This document shows positions 62,480-64,000 of a DNA stretch of 64,000 bases, piece by piece. Under the pieces are notes generated by a model, which worked only from the letters and a program-made list of their open reading frames with translations, ran no database searches and had not been told where the DNA came from. Position 1 is the first letter of the stretch; each line of letters opens with the position of its first letter. The stretch is from Lachnospiraceae bacterium (GTDB lineage Bacteria > Bacillota > Clostridia > Lachnospirales > Lachnospiraceae), in the NCBI GenBank assembly GCA_016286035.1, contig JAEERY010000059.1, forward strand, positions 1-64,000, written 5' to 3'. The position numbers and the translations under genes are program-made.

Positions 62480-62524
62480 TATAATATTTCTTAAGGATTT
62501 TTTAACTTTTTTCAGGCGCACAAA

Positions 62525-62800
62525 TTAAGCGGGTACCAATCCTGATTTATATTGATACCCGCCCTTAAACCGATGAATCCAATGGACTTTACCTCGCTTT
62601 CTGAGTTGTTTTTTCATCTTCTATTCAGTTGTACTCGACATTTACCGGCGTATCCTCTTATTGTACCCACGTACTGTAACACCTGGATCCTACTCTCATC
62701 TTTTATTCGGATCTCATACGGCTGTCACCAACTTACGCCCCACTAACCATGTCATATATGATCATACACTTATCTTTCCGGTGGACCGTTCCTCCTTTGT
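62525..62800 (-). ncRNA. candidate structured RNA or mobile-element remnant
   Basis: A block of about 275 bases that is visibly richer in G and C than the AT-rich flanks (62460-62520 and 62810-62980). On the minus strand it opens with AAAGGAGGAACGGTCCACCG and ends with a 12-base hairpin (62529-62540 with 62551-62562, one mismatch) and a weak T-rich tail. All six frames contain stops; the longest minus-strand pieces have no family I recognise. It could be a structured RNA or a decayed insertion element. It lies between aspartokinase and the GH3 promoter. No named RNA family could be assigned. Confidence 0.4.
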
Positions 62801-62983
62801 TAGATTTGTGTTTGTTTTATTATGTCTTTATTATATACACCTGTTTTATATTTGTCAATACAATTTATGAAAAAAATTAATTATTTTGTATCAAATTAAA
62901 GTTATGTAATCTTGCTTTTGTATATTTTATTGCTTTTGTTGGAATATTTCAGATAATTTATTTTTCATCTTTTTCATATAAAA

Positions 62984-63010
62984 AGAGACAGAACGCAATT
63001 GTCTGTCTCT
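62984..63010 (-). terminator. terminator of the aspartokinase gene
   Basis: agagacag (62984-62991) pairs perfectly with ctgtctct (63003-63010). On the minus strand the hairpin is followed by TTTTTATATG and lies about 25 bases past the stop at 63035. Confidence 0.85.
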
Positions 63011-63034
63011 AAAAAGTCTTGTATTTTCAATGTA

Positions 63035-64000
63035 TCAGCCAAGCGCTGCCGTAACAAAGATGTCGTAGATCGCTTTTATCGCTGTCTCGAAATCGGCATT
63101 TGATACACCGATAATGATGTTAAGCTCGCTTGATCCCTGGTCGATCATCTTAACGTTTACATTGGCATGTGCGAGTGCAGAGAAGATCCTTCCTGCTGTA
63201 CCGCGCTGGCTCTTCATGCCTCTTCCAACGACTGCGATGAGTGCAAGGTCTGCCTCTATCTCTATAGTGTCGGGATTTGCCACTCTGTGGATACCGGAAA
63301 CTACTCTCTGCTCCTTGTCCATGAACTCATCCTGATGAACAAAGACTGTAAGTGTGTCTATTCCGGAAGGCATGTGCTCAAAGCTTATGCCGTTATCCTC
63401 AAATACGCCGAGAACTCTTCTGCCGAAACCTATCTCGGAGTTCATTTTGTCTTTTTCTATGTTTATAGAACAGAAGCCCTTCTTGCCTGCGATACCCGTT
63501 ATGGTGTACTTTGACTTCTGGCAGGTGCTCTCAACGATCCATGTACCGTTGTCTGAAGGCTTGTTTGTGTTTCTGATGTTTATCGGAATACCCTCGATAC
63601 GAACGGGGAAGATAGAATCCTCATGAAGTACGCCTGCTCCCATGTATGAGAGCTCTCTGAGTTCCTTGTATGTGATGGTATCAATTCCTTCAGGATGATC
63701 TATGATCCTGGGATCTGCTACAAGGAAGCCGGATACGTCTGTCCAGTTCTCATATACATCAACGTGAGCCGCTCTTGCAACGATGGAACCTGTTATGTCT
63801 GAACCTCCTCTTGAGAAGGTCTTTACCTTTCCGTCCTCCAAGCTTCCGTAAAAACCGGGTATTACGGCATTGTCAAGCTTTGAGAGTCTCTTTCCCAAAA
63901 GCTCGTTTGTCTTTTCGGCATTAAAATCACCGTTTGGATCAAACTTGATGACCTCAGCGGGATCGACAAATGTATATCCGAGATACTTTGCCATTATCTT
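63035..64000 (-). CDS. lysC: aspartokinase (5' end outside window)
   Basis: 322 codons are visible; the frame stays open to the window edge (codons AAG and ATA precede the ATG at 63994), so this ATG is internal. The visible part has the end of the amino-acid-kinase domain (SRGGSDITGSIVARAA, the substrate loop; VDVYENWTDVSGF and VADPRIID) and then two ACT domains (TGIAGKKGFCSINIEKDKM and VVGRGMKSQRGTAGRIFSAL) for feedback control by lysine or threonine. It catalyses the first step of lysine, threonine and methionine synthesis. The N-terminal KFGGSS motif lies right of the window. Confidence 0.93.
   Translation of the reverse strand, partial: KIMAKYLGYTFVDPAEVIKFDPNGDFNAEKTNELLGKRLSKLDNAVIPGFYGSLEDGKVKTFSRGGSDITGSIVARAAHVDVYENWTDVSGFLVADPRIIDHPEGIDTITYKELRELSYMGAGVLHEDSIFPVRIEGIPINIRNTNKPSDNGTWIVESTCQKSKYTITGIAGKKGFCSINIEKDKMNSEIGFGRRVLGVFEDNGISFEHMPSGIDTLTVFVHQDEFMDKEQRVVSGIHRVANPDTIEIEADLALIAVVGRGMKSQRGTAGRIFSALAHANVNVKMIDQGSSELNIIIGVSNADFETAIKAIYDIFVTAALG

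Noticed and set aside
62529-62545. TTGGTACCCGC on the minus strand, similar to a T-box antiterminator sequence
   Set aside because: The T-box consensus TGGNACCGCG is not matched exactly, no specifier stem precedes it, and the downstream gene is a glycosidase, not an aminoacyl-tRNA or amino-acid gene.
62582-62595. GAGGTAAAGTCCAT on the minus strand, resembling the RNase P RNA core GAGGAAAGTCC
   Set aside because: The match has an inserted base and lies near the 3' end of the block; RNase P RNA needs about 300 bases after this element and none of its other conserved regions is visible.
62552-62870. Plus-strand open frames of 64 and 69 codons in the GC-richer block
   Set aside because: They overlap each other in different frames, lack ribosome binding sites and have no protein-like pattern; the block is better explained as RNA or remnant DNA.

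Overview
The window looks like a chromosome segment from an anaerobic, low-GC member of the Firmicutes, most likely a Lachnospiraceae of the Butyrivibrio/Pseudobutyrivibrio kind. This rests on protein character: a type IV pilus locus without a secretin, YfhO-family membrane proteins, rubrerythrin, TraX, an aldo/keto reductase with ferredoxin-type clusters, and AGGAGG-type ribosome binding sites. The genus is inferred, not proven. Almost everything is on the minus strand; only a small membrane protein, a lipoprotein, one acyltransferase and the IS-like tail at the left edge are on the plus strand.

Layout. 1-175: right end of an IS200/IS605-type element with an omega-RNA-like tail. 313-2847: topA and a small helix-turn-helix/coiled-coil protein. 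3016-23220: a complete type IV pilus locus on the minus strand. In transcription order it holds a TP-linker prepilin, PilB, PilC, the major-pilin-like protein, PilD, a fused PilM-PilN, PilO, PilV-, PilX-, FimT- and PilW-like minor prepilins (three of them very large), and a 1725-residue membrane-anchored surface protein. No PilT is present. 23342-47518: a cell-surface glycan cluster with four full-length YfhO proteins, an O-antigen-ligase-like protein, a polytopic glycosyltransferase, a TylF-like methyltransferase, a HAD phosphatase, an ATP-grasp protein, a Wzx flippase, FdtA/FdtB-type 3-amino-sugar enzymes and four cytosolic glycosyltransferases. A rubrerythrin gene sits inside it. 47751-55588: TraX, a small membrane protein, SbcC/SbcD, an iron-sulfur aldo/keto reductase, and a TetR regulator with an alpha/beta hydrolase. 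55589-60264: an accessory stretch. 60273-64000: DUF1508 protein, a GH3 glycosidase, an unexplained GC-richer intergenic block, and a partial aspartokinase.

How the parts work together. The pilus genes encode assembly motor, platform, alignment complex, peptidase, main subunit and an H/I/J/K-like tip set. The large minor pilins and the 1725-residue protein are the likely adhesive parts. The glycan cluster supplies sugar modification (FdtA/B, TylF), glycosyltransferases, a flippase, a polymerase/ligase-like protein and extracytoplasmic YfhO transferases, as expected for a decorated surface polymer.

The most interesting signal is at 56877-60264. A block of about 3.3 kb is bracketed by two identical 31-base terminator hairpins in the same orientation. 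It holds hicAB, an N-terminal relic of the O-antigen-ligase-like gene (internal stop, then truncation), an acyltransferase on the opposite strand, and a C-terminal relic of a YfhO gene. The order YfhO then ligase matches the intact pair at 28522-32359. The simplest reading is a decayed second copy of that pair, invaded by an acyltransferase and a toxin-antitoxin module, inserted at what was one shared bidirectional terminator between the lipoprotein gene and the DUF1508 gene.
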